The notes under the pieces: model-generated
What the model was told of the DNA's origin: nothing
Databases searched by the model: none
Seen by the model: only the letters and a program-made list of their open reading frames with translations
Origin: Kluyvera sp040932435
Lineage (GTDB): Bacteria; Pseudomonadota; Gammaproteobacteria; Enterobacterales; Enterobacteriaceae
NCBI RefSeq assembly: GCF_040932435.1
Contig: NZ_JBFQGA010000009.1
Location: 124,001 to 188,000 of the forward strand
Direction of reading: 5' to 3'
Length of the DNA: 64,000 nt
Translations under genes and position numbers: made by a program
Part shown: piece after piece, positions 16,697 to 25,472 of the stretch
How positions within the stretch are numbered: the first letter of the stretch is position 1
Layout of the letters: each line of letters begins with the position of its first letter

Positions 16697-18924
16697 TTTT
16701 TCAACTCCATGCCATCAACAACAACTCTGGTGCAGCTTCCCATCAAAAAAGGAGAAACTTCCGATAATGATTTCAATTCATTACCACGAACATCTATTGA
16801 TTCAGGTAAGCTTTCGTAGATTGAGATTAAATTTTTGGCGTAATGGCTTGGAAAAAGCTTAACGGAGGATGCATTTGGGACAACACGCCCTAATCCATAT
16901 GTTTGAACCTCTTCGCCCAATGCAAGAAAATCAGCTACTTTCTGTTGGTTTGATTGCCATGAACCTGATATTTCGAATGCTTTTGATAGATGCTGCATAA
17001 CATTTTCATAATCTCTTTTTGACTGAATCCAACGTAATGACAGCAGTACGGCCCGTTTTCTTGCACTATATGTCACCTGACCTTCACACTTCGTTTGGGC
17101 ATGGCTTGCGGGGCTGGCAACATCATCCCAGAAATTTCGCTCGGTCAACGAAGCGATCGCTGCTCCTTTACTTTCGGGAGGTGAATATCTTAAACACTCC
17201 CCTTGTGTATCTAAAATGTGTTGCATTAACTGTACACGCCGCTCTTTTTCATCCCAGCTATCTCTTAACCTTTCTAATATCAGAGCTGTTTCTTTTTCTA
17301 AATGATCAGTCAACTGATTAGCTCCGTACATACCGATAAGTAACGGTAAAGCGCAGAATGCATAAAAATCCCCCTCTCTGATTACATTCTCTGACAGCTG
17401 AATATAATCAGCATTCCGAAGCATGTAGGTTAAGCATGGCATGAAATCGGTAATAATTGCCTCTCCATCTATATCAAAAGCAACACTTCCTTTTCCCCCT
17501 CCTCCCCAACACATTCCAGCTCTCGCCAGAACCTTGACTCTTCCATTTTCGTAACTGAACCGGAAAGAACCATTCCAACCCACTCCCATTTGAGCCGTAG
17601 CCCCTAATGCCACTTTTGCCAGTTGCGTATATTTTAAATCCTTTTTGTCAGGGTTAAGCCATTTAATAGCACCTGAAAGATTCGCTGAGGCTTGGGCTCC
17701 GGCAAAAACAGTTAATTCTCCCGTGGTTTCTGGATCCTCAACAGCTTTGCTTATATCTATTTTTCGCTCTCCGGGAGCGCCTGTATTGTCTGAAGATCCG
17801 GGAACTCCTTTTGCCCAGTTACTTTTCATCGATACGCCGAGTTCAACACCTAAGCTTGCACCAACACTACCGGCCAATGCCAGTTCAAAGTCAAAACGCA
17901 GTGTACCCAAATTACCGGTTCCCCCACCCATTTCTGGCTTCAGCGGATAGGTCATCGTAATACCGTGTATGTCAGGAAGCGACAGGGTTAATTTACTTTT
18001 AGACTCAGCGAGAGCAAGACTTGCGTAAGCACTTGCTTTTCCGCTAGTGGCAGCTTCCTTTTTTAACTTTTTACCCTTGTTACGAAAATCTACTTCAAAT
18101 GGGTTTAATTCTTCCGTTAAACCCGCGCCATAAGTCCAGCGCATGAGCTGGGATTGGGAATCAAAGCCAAATCTATCCCCCTGGTATGGAGAATGTTTAA
18201 GGCTATCATTCATATCTCTGGCCCACTGTCCAAGAACACCTGTATGCTGTTCCAATAATTCCTGTTCAGCCTTCAGCATTTTTGGTTTTATCTTACTTAC
18301 CTGGGATTTGAGCTTGTCATAATCAATTCTTTCCCGTGTTTTTGTCTTTCCTTCACTATCAGTATATGACTCAGTGACGACAAAACTTTTGCCTCCAGAT
18401 TTTTTATCTCCTTCCCCAAGAGGATAACGCCGCCACTGGCTGTTAATTTGATCTGACATAGCGTAAATATACCGAACACCTTTCATATTTCCGCGAACCT
18501 CAATTAATTCCATTAACCCGACAGCACTTTTGCTACTGCTGTCAAGAAGTGTGGCTTTCGGAAGTTCCTCTGTCGGTGTAAGCGTCGTCAGTTTAACTTT
18601 CAACTTTTTATTGAGACCATCAAGTCTTTGGACTTCTTGTTGTATCTGAGTTTGGAGAACCTGTTTCTCCCCAACCTGCCCCCAGCTTAATTTTGTGCAC
18701 TGAGCTGTTAGATCATCTATGCGCATTTGCGTATCAACCTGGTCACCTAACAACCTATTTAGCTCATTACTTTCCTGCTCAAGCTTATCACCGTCAACAG
18801 CCAGAAATGTTTCACTATCTGCATGGAAATATAGTCGGATGCCAGTAACATGATTGGCTTTGATACCATTCGCTTGCATCCCTGTTTTACCACTACCATG
18901 AACGGTTTCTGTCGTATTACTCAT
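16693..18924 (-). CDS. Putative T6SS effector of unknown activity, encoded next to vgrG
   Basis: I do not recognise the family of this 743-residue protein. Visible features are an N-terminal segment GIRLYFHADSETFLAVDGDKLEQ, a coiled-coil stretch (about 45-110), and a Gly/Ala-rich, beta-type middle (about 320-500: ALAGSVGASLGVELGVSMK, TVFAGAQASANLSGAIKW, GMCWGGGGKGSVAFDIDG). The helical C-terminal third contains one hydrophobic patch (FYAFCALPLLIGMYG, about 525-540). There is no signal peptide, no GxSxG and no clear nuclease motif. ATG 18924 has the RBS AGGAG. It lies 43 bases after vgrG and its stop overlaps a lipoprotein gene, the layout of a VgrG-delivered effector with its immunity gene. 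A membrane-acting toxin would fit the glycine-rich region, but this is a guess. Confidence 0.7.
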   Translation of the reverse strand: MSNTTETVHGSGKTGMQANGIKANHVTGIRLYFHADSETFLAVDGDKLEQESNELNRLLGDQVDTQMRIDDLTAQCTKLSWGQVGEKQVLQTQIQQEVQRLDGLNKKLKVKLTTLTPTEELPKATLLDSSSKSAVGLMELIEVRGNMKGVRYIYAMSDQINSQWRRYPLGEGDKKSGGKSFVVTESYTDSEGKTKTRERIDYDKLKSQVSKIKPKMLKAEQELLEQHTGVLGQWARDMNDSLKHSPYQGDRFGFDSQSQLMRWTYGAGLTEELNPFEVDFRNKGKKLKKEAATSGKASAYASLALAESKSKLTLSLPDIHGITMTYPLKPEMGGGTGNLGTLRFDFELALAGSVGASLGVELGVSMKSNWAKGVPGSSDNTGAPGERKIDISKAVEDPETTGELTVFAGAQASANLSGAIKWLNPDKKDLKYTQLAKVALGATAQMGVGWNGSFRFSYENGRVKVLARAGMCWGGGGKGSVAFDIDGEAIITDFMPCLTYMLRNADYIQLSENVIREGDFYAFCALPLLIGMYGANQLTDHLEKETALILERLRDSWDEKERRVQLMQHILDTQGECLRYSPPESKGAAIASLTERNFWDDVASPASHAQTKCEGQVTYSARKRAVLLSLRWIQSKRDYENVMQHLSKAFEISGSWQSNQQKVADFLALGEEVQTYGLGRVVPNASSVKLFPSHYAKNLISIYESLPESIDVRGNELKSLSEVSPFLMGSCTRVVVDGMELKK

Positions 18925-18967
18925 GGAGGCAACTCCTGTTAAATTTATTCTGGTGTATCCGAGCTAA

Positions 18968-21460
18968 TTATCCGAGTTCAACTTTTATCTTATCTGATAA
19001 TGCGGTGAAGATTTCTGCGGTTTTGCCCTCAGAATCAGTCACCCCTGAATAGACAACACCCTTACCAGTCGTAATCCGATAGCGAGTGTTCGGTGTGATC
19101 TGCCCAGTTTTATCATCGTGCGCCACGAAATACTCACTATACCCACCAGGAAAATCAGGTGCGGAGGATGTAGAGCTGGCGGCACCCATTTTCTGCGCGT
19201 TGGCGCATTTCCACAGGATATTACCTTCACAGCCCAGAATAATATTTTTACCCTGCAACTGGATGAACGATCCATCCAGGTTTTTCAGCACGACATCTTT
19301 CGCTGCCGTGATTTCAACCCGCCCTTCCGTACTGGTTACGGTCACATCCTTTTTGGCTATCGCATCAAGCGCATCATCCTGAGCCTGAATTTCTACCTTT
19401 CCCTTAACAGCAAAGAGTTTCATCCCGGCCTTACGAGCCAACATACTCACAGCTTCACCCGCAGCCACAGTAAAACGCTTAAGCGCGCTGATATCAGTAT
19501 TTTGCTGGGACATGATCCCTACACTGGCTGCACCAGAAGCCACACGCACAGCCTGCGGACTGGTGATGCTTACTCCTTCAGGTGCATTCAACACCATTCC
19601 TGGCTGCACCAGATCTTTGAGGGCATCAGTCAACTTCACCTGACTCTGAATATCAGCGGGTAGCGCCTGCGCGGTTTCAGCTGCGTCTGACATGGTTCGG
19701 GCAATACTCAGTGCATTCTCGAGCTGGGCAATCGCCTCCTGCATGGAAAGCATCTTGTCCCCAGCAAACGGCTGTTTATCTGCAGTGATAAACACCCCAG
19801 CTCCACCCCGGATGGAAACGTGCCTGTCGGTACGAAGTTCAGCCCCTTCACCACGCAACTCACGGGAGGCATCCACGTTATGCCCCAAATTAAGCTGCGT
19901 CTTCCCCCCATACTCCGTGCTGAGCTTAACGTGCTCCTCCCCGCGCTTGTCCTCCATCCGCAGTTTGTTCAGACCCGCTGTGCGGATAACGTTGCGCGTG
20001 CTGTTAGCCTCCGTGACATGGTCAACGTGGCGGGAGTCGTGCAGGGCATGAGCGATATAAGGACGGTCCGGATCGCCTTCATGGAACGCAATGGCAACTT
20101 CTGTGCCCTGTATCAGCGGGAAGTGGAAACCGTATTTGTCACCACCGTAAGGTTTGGCGAAGCGCACGAGCATGCTTTCCTGGCCCTGGCGCTTATCATC
20201 GCGGTCGGCATCGAATTTCACTCGGTACATCCCCGAGGCATCCTGCCAGGCGTAGATATCGTTCTCTTTAGCGCTGGTTATGCGGGCCGTCAGCGTACCG
20301 CTGACTACCGGACGCTTTTTAGCGGCAGGACGCCAGCAGCGGTTCTCGTAATATGGCATTGCCGCCCACTCCACCTTCAGCGCGTTCTGACGGCTGGCTG
20401 AGTAACCGGCGCTGATAATGACGACCCCGTTTTCTGTTTCTCGAGGCAGTGTCGGCAGGATAGCCGTCTCAGTGATGGTCAGTACCTGCGCCGGACCCAA
20501 GGCATGGTCAGTACTGCTGCCAGTTACCGTGGTCTGGGTAGACAGGAAACGTTCGTGCTCCAGACGCGCCCAGAAGTTACCGGTTTCTGCCGTCGGTGTG
20601 ATTTTATCACCGCGCTCAAGGTGACGTGGGCGGTAGTGATACACATCACCGTAAGTGTTCCCCTCCCCGTCTCCGCGAGTCATGTCCGCCGGCGCTGAAG
20701 TCAAGATATTCTGGGCTTCACGGTGATTGTAATCACTGGCGGTGACCGAGCGCTCTACCACGTTATGCCAGACATGCACGCCCCATACTGAATCAATGCC
20801 GTTGTCATTCGTCCCTGACGGGCTGTTTAGCGGCAGCGTTTTGCCAAACGCCCAAGCACTCTGTTTGTCCGCGAAGTGCACCACCTCAGTCTGCGTATCC
20901 GGCTGCAGAGTGAAGAAGTAAAAAATGCCTACCTCGGCCAACAGGCGTTCGATAAATGCGAGGTCGTTTTCCTGATACTGGTTTATCTGTTCGCGTTTCG
21001 GATACTCAGCCTTGAGGGCGAACTCATATTCCCACCCCTTCAAACCATGCTCGCCAAGAATTTGCGCTACCACTTCCGGCACTGATTTATTGACGAAGAA
21101 ACGGTGAGTACGATACTGCCTATCCAACAAGGATATAAAAGGTTCCAGAATAATTTCATACGTAACCTGATCGCGTGAGCCTGTCAGGCGCCGGAAATTT
21201 GTCACCACACCATGGACAATTTTACCGACAATAGGAGTAAATAGTTCCCCCATCCCCATGCTCAGCGTTGCTGTTTTACTCAACATCATTTCAGCCGTAA
21301 CGTCCGGATGTGGGCTAGTAAAACGAATGGTATAATGATATAGAGCACTCATTTGTTCTAAACCATCAAAACGTTCCACATCCAACGGATAAGGGCAGGT
21401 AGGAATATCTAATTTATAGCGATTAAGGATACCCTCTGTTATTTTAAATATATTTTCCAT
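18968..21460 (-). CDS. vgrG: T6SS spike protein VgrG (TssI) with C-terminal TTR-like domain
   Basis: The 830-residue protein has the gp27-like hub (LDVERFDGLEQMSALYHYTIRF, NQYQENDLAFIERLLAEVGIFYFF, about 1-380), the gp5-like OB domain (MYRVKFDADRDDKRQ, FPLIQGTEVAIAFHEGDPDRPYIAHALHD, about 400-480), a DUF2345 beta-helix region to about 745, and a C-terminal extension of about 60 residues (YFVAHDDKTGQITPNTRYRI ... GVVYSGVTDSEGKTAEIF). That extension has the pattern of the transthyretin-like domain which in EAEC VgrG1 binds the Tle1 effector. VgrG trimers form the puncturing spike on top of Hcp. The ATG is preceded by AGGAG. It is followed by the 743-residue putative effector, its likely cargo. 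Confidence 0.95.
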   Translation of the reverse strand: MENIFKITEGILNRYKLDIPTCPYPLDVERFDGLEQMSALYHYTIRFTSPHPDVTAEMMLSKTATLSMGMGELFTPIVGKIVHGVVTNFRRLTGSRDQVTYEIILEPFISLLDRQYRTHRFFVNKSVPEVVAQILGEHGLKGWEYEFALKAEYPKREQINQYQENDLAFIERLLAEVGIFYFFTLQPDTQTEVVHFADKQSAWAFGKTLPLNSPSGTNDNGIDSVWGVHVWHNVVERSVTASDYNHREAQNILTSAPADMTRGDGEGNTYGDVYHYRPRHLERGDKITPTAETGNFWARLEHERFLSTQTTVTGSSTDHALGPAQVLTITETAILPTLPRETENGVVIISAGYSASRQNALKVEWAAMPYYENRCWRPAAKKRPVVSGTLTARITSAKENDIYAWQDASGMYRVKFDADRDDKRQGQESMLVRFAKPYGGDKYGFHFPLIQGTEVAIAFHEGDPDRPYIAHALHDSRHVDHVTEANSTRNVIRTAGLNKLRMEDKRGEEHVKLSTEYGGKTQLNLGHNVDASRELRGEGAELRTDRHVSIRGGAGVFITADKQPFAGDKMLSMQEAIAQLENALSIARTMSDAAETAQALPADIQSQVKLTDALKDLVQPGMVLNAPEGVSITSPQAVRVASGAASVGIMSQQNTDISALKRFTVAAGEAVSMLARKAGMKLFAVKGKVEIQAQDDALDAIAKKDVTVTSTEGRVEITAAKDVVLKNLDGSFIQLQGKNIILGCEGNILWKCANAQKMGAASSTSSAPDFPGGYSEYFVAHDDKTGQITPNTRYRITTGKGVVYSGVTDSEGKTAEIFTALSDKIKVELG

Positions 21461-21527
21461 TTGTATAACTCCTGTCCCGGATCAGAATGATATCGAATAA
21501 AATCAAGCTCAACAGATATAATGAGTA

Positions 21528-21755
21528 CTATCTATAATGATCCCACTCATCATAAATATATTTCAGGGAGAATTTATAAAATCCATAACCTATGATAAAG
21601 GTTACTATACTCGCCCCTCCAAAAACAAATCGGTAAGGATTAGCAGAAAAGAAGATACAGTAGAAAAAATATACCATACTGATAGTCCCTAGCGTCATCC
21701 CGATGCTGGCCACGATCCGTGAAACAATGATAAGTATAAAATCTTTTATGCTCAT
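21528..21755 (-). CDS. Small inner-membrane protein, candidate immunity protein (copy 2)
   Basis: This 75-residue protein has two predicted membrane segments (about 8-36 and 42-60) and ends KYIYDEWDHYR. It is a paralogue of the small protein encoded just upstream (21787-22014), which ends HKKWGDHY, with the same two-segment layout. Size and topology fit an inner-membrane immunity protein against a pore-forming toxin, as Sip6 protects against Ssp6 in Serratia. I infer that it protects against the 22011-22643 protein or a variant of it. Confidence 0.6.
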   Translation of the reverse strand: MSIKDFILIIVSRIVASIGMTLGTISMVYFFYCIFFSANPYRFVFGGASIVTFIIGYGFYKFSLKYIYDEWDHYR

Positions 21756-21786
21756 AACGATCCATTTAAACTAAGTGAAATATGAA

Positions 21787-22014
21787 CTAATAATGATCCC
21801 CCCATTTTTTATGAATTTTTGGGAATGCATACCGATAAATTACATAACCAAGACATGCAACGATAAAAGCCCCTCCTCCCCAATAGAATCTGTTCTCCAT
21901 CTCTGATACAAAGAAAAACCAAAGCACAAGAAGTAGCCCACAAAGCACAAGCGTCGCGCCAACTGCACAAATAATATTAAGCACAATAGAAATTATTTTT
22001 CCAAAAATATTCAT
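21787..22014 (-). CDS. Small inner-membrane protein, candidate immunity protein (copy 1)
   Basis: The 75-residue product (MNIFGKIISIVL...) has two hydrophobic segments and a short charged C-terminus (HKKWGDHY). ATG 22014 overlaps the stop of the 22011-22643 gene as ATGA, so the two should be translated together. A start eight codons upstream is possible but lies within that gene. Layout and topology support an effector-immunity pair in which this is the immunity partner; I cannot name the family. Confidence 0.65.
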   Translation of the reverse strand: MNIFGKIISIVLNIICAVGATLVLCGLLLVLWFFFVSEMENRFYWGGGAFIVACLGYVIYRYAFPKIHKKWGDHY

Positions 22015-22643
22015 AATCCACCAAAGAAATATTTGCAAATCCTACTAAACTCTTCTGGATTGAGTTCATGTATGCTACATGCTTTTTCGAAAGGTTTGAC
22101 TGTATCTTCGACAAGGAAATATAAAAGGTCCAAATCCCCCATATTTTTCAATTTGTAATAAACCTCAGGGTTTCTTTGCCGTAAATATCGTGATGTGTAA
22201 ATTGCACGCGATGCCTCTGCGCCAATTGAAAGTAACGATCCGATCACTGTGCCCGCAAACAATGCAGTTGTTGCTCGTTCCGAAATCATATATCCCAATT
22301 TCACACCAGTAAATTGTGAAAAAAGTGCCTTACCCGCACTATTACCGATGATGTGAAGTGTAACAGAAGGCATATCAACCCGAGATATAAAATCATCTAT
22401 AAATGGTTCAATAACTTTATAAATAATTTTATCGTTAAAGGTTATTTTTTTAACCAGCGCTGCTAATCGAAATTTATCATCCTGATTCTCTCTGCGGTGT
22501 TCGGCATCTATAAAATCATAGCCAAGGTAGGCAAGGCTGACTGGTAAGGAAATAATGCCTTTCGCCACGGCACCGATAAGTCCGGACCCATCAATATGAA
22601 TGGCATCCAACATATCTCTGGCAATCTCTTTTGCGTTGTCCAT
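22011..22643 (-). CDS. Small hydrophobic protein, candidate pore-forming T6SS effector (Ssp6-like)
   Basis: The 210-residue protein has no signal peptide but has amphipathic and hydrophobic stretches (GLIGAVAKGIISLPVSLAYLG, about 20-40; ATTALFAGTVIGSLLSIGA, about 125-143). The conserved-looking C-terminal part reads YLRQRNPEVYYKLKNMGDLDLL and then EFSRICKYFFGGL. Serratia Ssp6, a cation-selective pore-forming T6SS effector, has similar size and is paired with a small inner-membrane immunity protein; here two such small membrane proteins follow at once. The gene sits between clpV and vgrG and has low GC content. Assignment to the Ssp6 family is inference from size, topology and context, not from an alignment. 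It could also be an adaptor. Confidence 0.55.
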   Translation of the reverse strand: MDNAKEIARDMLDAIHIDGSGLIGAVAKGIISLPVSLAYLGYDFIDAEHRRENQDDKFRLAALVKKITFNDKIIYKVIEPFIDDFISRVDMPSVTLHIIGNSAGKALFSQFTGVKLGYMISERATTALFAGTVIGSLLSIGAEASRAIYTSRYLRQRNPEVYYKLKNMGDLDLLYFLVEDTVKPFEKACSIHELNPEEFSRICKYFFGGL

Positions 22644-22668
22644 AATTGTTGCCCTTTAGCCAAGCCTG

Positions 22669-25302
22669 TTAATCAAACTCCAGCCCTATGCCCTCTTCCT
22701 CACTCCATCCCAGAGTTAAAGAAGCGGGCTTCTGCTTCGCCGCCATATGGGCCAGCAGTTGCTGGCTCAGCACCGGCAGAATTTGCTGGTTGAGCAGGCT
22801 GTCGACGTTACGTGCGCCGGTGTCGGGTAGCAGGCAGGCAGCGGTCAGTGCGTCATACAGGCTTTCGCCAATATGCGTCGTCAGCCCGTAATGGCGATTC
22901 AAGCGCTGGCTGACCTGGCCGAGTTTTATTTCCACGATGGTACGCATCGCGGGCTCACTCAGCGGACGGTAAATCACAGTCTGGAAACGGGCCAACAGCG
23001 CGGGCTGGAAGTGCTCACGCAGTATCGGGCGCAGCCGTTCGTGCAGGTCGCCTTCGGTTGCATCCGGCTGTTCATCTAGCAACTGCATCAGATGGTCGCT
23101 GCCAAGGTTGGAGGTCATCAGAATGACGGTGTTGCGGAAGTCGATTTCGCGGCCTTCGCCATCGCGCATAAAGCCCCGGTCGAATACTTGGTAGAACAGG
23201 TTCATCACATCGCGGTGTGCTTTCTCCACTTCATCCAGCAGCACCACGCTGTACGGACGTTTGCGGACCGCTTCGGTCAGAATGCCGCCCTGCCCGTAAC
23301 CGACATAGCCAGGGGGTGAGCCCTTCAGTTGGGAAACGGTGTGCGGTTCTTGGTATTCGGAGAGGTTGATGGTAATGAGCGACTTCTCGCCGCCGTACAT
23401 CACATCAGCCAGCGCCAGTGCGGTTTCCGTTTTCCCTACGCCGCTAGGGCCAACCAGCAGGAACACGCCCTGAGGACCGTTTTCTGAAGTCAGGCCGGTT
23501 TTGGCCGCACGCAGACGCTGCGCTATCGCATTGAGGGCAGCATCTTGACCAACCACACGCTTGCCGATTTCGGCCTCCAGCATCAGCAGTTCGGTTTGTT
23601 CGTCTTTCATTAGGGAAGATAAAGGCACACCGGTCCAGTCTGCAATCACATTGGCAACGGTGCGGGTATCAACATCTATCTGAATCAGCACGTCATCCTG
23701 CTGCGCGCTATTCAGTTGTTGTTGCAGGTCATTAATATCCGCCTGACGGCTGATGTCTTGGCGGCAGTCCATCAGTTGCAGGGCAATGTCTTTCTGCTGC
23801 CCGAAGCGTTCTTCCTGCTGCTGCTGAGTGGTTTCAAGCCCAGCGCGCTGTTGCTCAATTATGTTCAGGCGCTCGCCATGTCTGTTGCTTCCGGCGGCAA
23901 TGTCTTCCAGTAGCGCCTGTTCTTCCAGCGTCAGTGCTATCATCTGCGCTTTCAGGCGGGTAATCTCTTCCGGTACGGTATCGAGGCTCATGCGCACACG
24001 GGCGGCTGCGGTGTCGAGCAAATCAACCGCCTTATCAGGTAACTGTCGCCCGGTGAGATAACGACGCGACAATGTCACGGCAGCACGTACCGCATCGTCG
24101 GTGATATGCACACCATGGTGCTCGGCATAGCGGGATTTCAGGCCACGCAGCATCAGGCAGGCGGTATCGTCGTCGGGTTCATCAACCAACACCCGCTGAA
24201 AGCGGCGTTCCAGCGCGGCATCACGCTCGAAATATTGTTTGTATTCGGACCAGGTGGTTGCGGCGATGGTGCGAAGTTCACCGCGGGCAAGTGCTGGTTT
24301 CAGCAGGTTTGCAGCATCCGCGCCACCGGCTGAATTGCCCGCACCGATAATGGTGTGGGCTTCGTCGATAAATAACAGAATGGGCACCGGTGACTGCTGT
24401 ACGGCATCAATCACGTTTTTCAGGCGCTGTTCAAATTCCCCTTTCACGCCGGCCCCCGCCTGCAGCAGACCAAGGTCGAGAGTACGCAATACCACCGTTT
24501 TCAGGCTTTCCGGCACGTTGCCCTCGCTGATGCGCAGCGCCAGTCCCTCCACCAGCGCAGTTTTTCCAACGCCCGGCTCACCGACTAGGATCGGGTTGTT
24601 CTTGCGGCGACGGGAAAGAATATCCACCATTTGGCGAATTTCGGTATCACGACCAAATACCGGGTCGATTTTTCCTTCCTTCGCTTTCGCGGTGACATCG
24701 AGGGTAAATTTATCCAGCGCGTTCTGCAGTGCCGGACTGAGTTCCCCCTCTTTTACCTCCGCGCCGACGGGACGGCCGACGAACTCCACGTCTCCACCGT
24801 GGCTGTGCGCCAGTTTCGCCTCCAGTTGCACTTCCGGGCGTTCATCTGACTGCGCATCAAGCAACGGACGTAGGCGCTCCAACTGACTCTGCCCCAGTGT
24901 CAGCAAAGGCCACAGACCATCACAGCGCACTAGGTTTTGTTTCTCGGCTAGGGCCATCAGCAGATGATGACTTCGGATCTGTTCTTCGCCAGCCAGTGAG
25001 GCAAGCAACCAGGCTTCCTGCATTAGCTTCTGGCTGTTCTCCGAGAGCTGTGGACGGTGGCGTACTGAGCGCGGTTGTTTATCGAGCCAGCCCAATAAAT
25101 CCTGCCAGAGGCTGTCCATATCCCACTCGTAGCGACGTGCCAGCACGATAAGATCGCCCTCGCCCTGCTCCAGCAGTTTTAGCAGCCAGTGTTCTGGCAG
25201 AATTTCAGCATGGGCGCGGGTCTGACAGAGTGAAGCAGCCCCTTCCATCGCGCGGGCACAGTACGGATTCAGACGTCGTAACAGGATGGCTGGGTTTTCC
25301 AT
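22669..25302 (-). CDS. tssH: T6SS sheath-recycling ATPase ClpV (TssH)
   Basis: ClpV is the hexameric AAA+ ATPase that disassembles contracted TssBC sheaths. The 877-residue protein has the Clp N-domain (about 1-150), a first AAA+ module with Walker A GEPGVGKT (about 240) and Walker B LLFIDEAHT, a middle coiled-coil domain (about 420-540), and a second AAA+ module with GPSGVGKT, ending in the ClpB-type C-domain. Length and motifs are those of ClpV, and position in a tss locus separates it from ClpB. The unusual point is the hairpin-bearing 170-base gap before it, after hcp. Confidence 0.96.
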   Translation of the reverse strand: MENPAILLRRLNPYCARAMEGAASLCQTRAHAEILPEHWLLKLLEQGEGDLIVLARRYEWDMDSLWQDLLGWLDKQPRSVRHRPQLSENSQKLMQEAWLLASLAGEEQIRSHHLLMALAEKQNLVRCDGLWPLLTLGQSQLERLRPLLDAQSDERPEVQLEAKLAHSHGGDVEFVGRPVGAEVKEGELSPALQNALDKFTLDVTAKAKEGKIDPVFGRDTEIRQMVDILSRRRKNNPILVGEPGVGKTALVEGLALRISEGNVPESLKTVVLRTLDLGLLQAGAGVKGEFEQRLKNVIDAVQQSPVPILLFIDEAHTIIGAGNSAGGADAANLLKPALARGELRTIAATTWSEYKQYFERDAALERRFQRVLVDEPDDDTACLMLRGLKSRYAEHHGVHITDDAVRAAVTLSRRYLTGRQLPDKAVDLLDTAAARVRMSLDTVPEEITRLKAQMIALTLEEQALLEDIAAGSNRHGERLNIIEQQRAGLETTQQQQEERFGQQKDIALQLMDCRQDISRQADINDLQQQLNSAQQDDVLIQIDVDTRTVANVIADWTGVPLSSLMKDEQTELLMLEAEIGKRVVGQDAALNAIAQRLRAAKTGLTSENGPQGVFLLVGPSGVGKTETALALADVMYGGEKSLITINLSEYQEPHTVSQLKGSPPGYVGYGQGGILTEAVRKRPYSVVLLDEVEKAHRDVMNLFYQVFDRGFMRDGEGREIDFRNTVILMTSNLGSDHLMQLLDEQPDATEGDLHERLRPILREHFQPALLARFQTVIYRPLSEPAMRTIVEIKLGQVSQRLNRHYGLTTHIGESLYDALTAACLLPDTGARNVDSLLNQQILPVLSQQLLAHMAAKQKPASLTLGWSEEEGIGLEFD

Positions 25303-25400
25303 TTTTTTCTCTCTTGATGGCTTCCGGGCACGCTACCGCCCATCGCTGTTTCCCGTAACGGGGACCAAAGCGCATGTGGTTGAGCGGACAAATTGTGAGG

Positions 25401-25443
25401 TTTTTTGCTGAGCGCCCGCATTAACAGACGCTCAGCAAAAAAA
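25401..25443. promoter_or_regulatory. Strong hairpin between hcp and clpV
   Basis: A 14-bp perfect inverted repeat pairs TTTTTTGCTGAGCG (from 25401) with CGCTCAGCAAAAAA (from 25429) across a 14-base loop. It lies about 30 bases past the hcp stop in the sense of transcription. In the transcript the stem is extended by A-U pairs and is not followed by a separate U tract, so it looks more like an mRNA-stabilising or attenuating structure than a simple terminator. It could explain high Hcp output relative to ClpV and later genes. The rest of the 170-base gap shows nothing else clear. Confidence 0.6.
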
Positions 25444-25472
25444 GCGGACAGAAAACTCTGCCCGCCTGCGGT

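Noticed and set aside
25401..25443. Classical intrinsic terminator after hcp
   Set aside because: The T run is on the 5' arm and the 3' arm ends in A in the direction of transcription, so there is no U tail following the stem.
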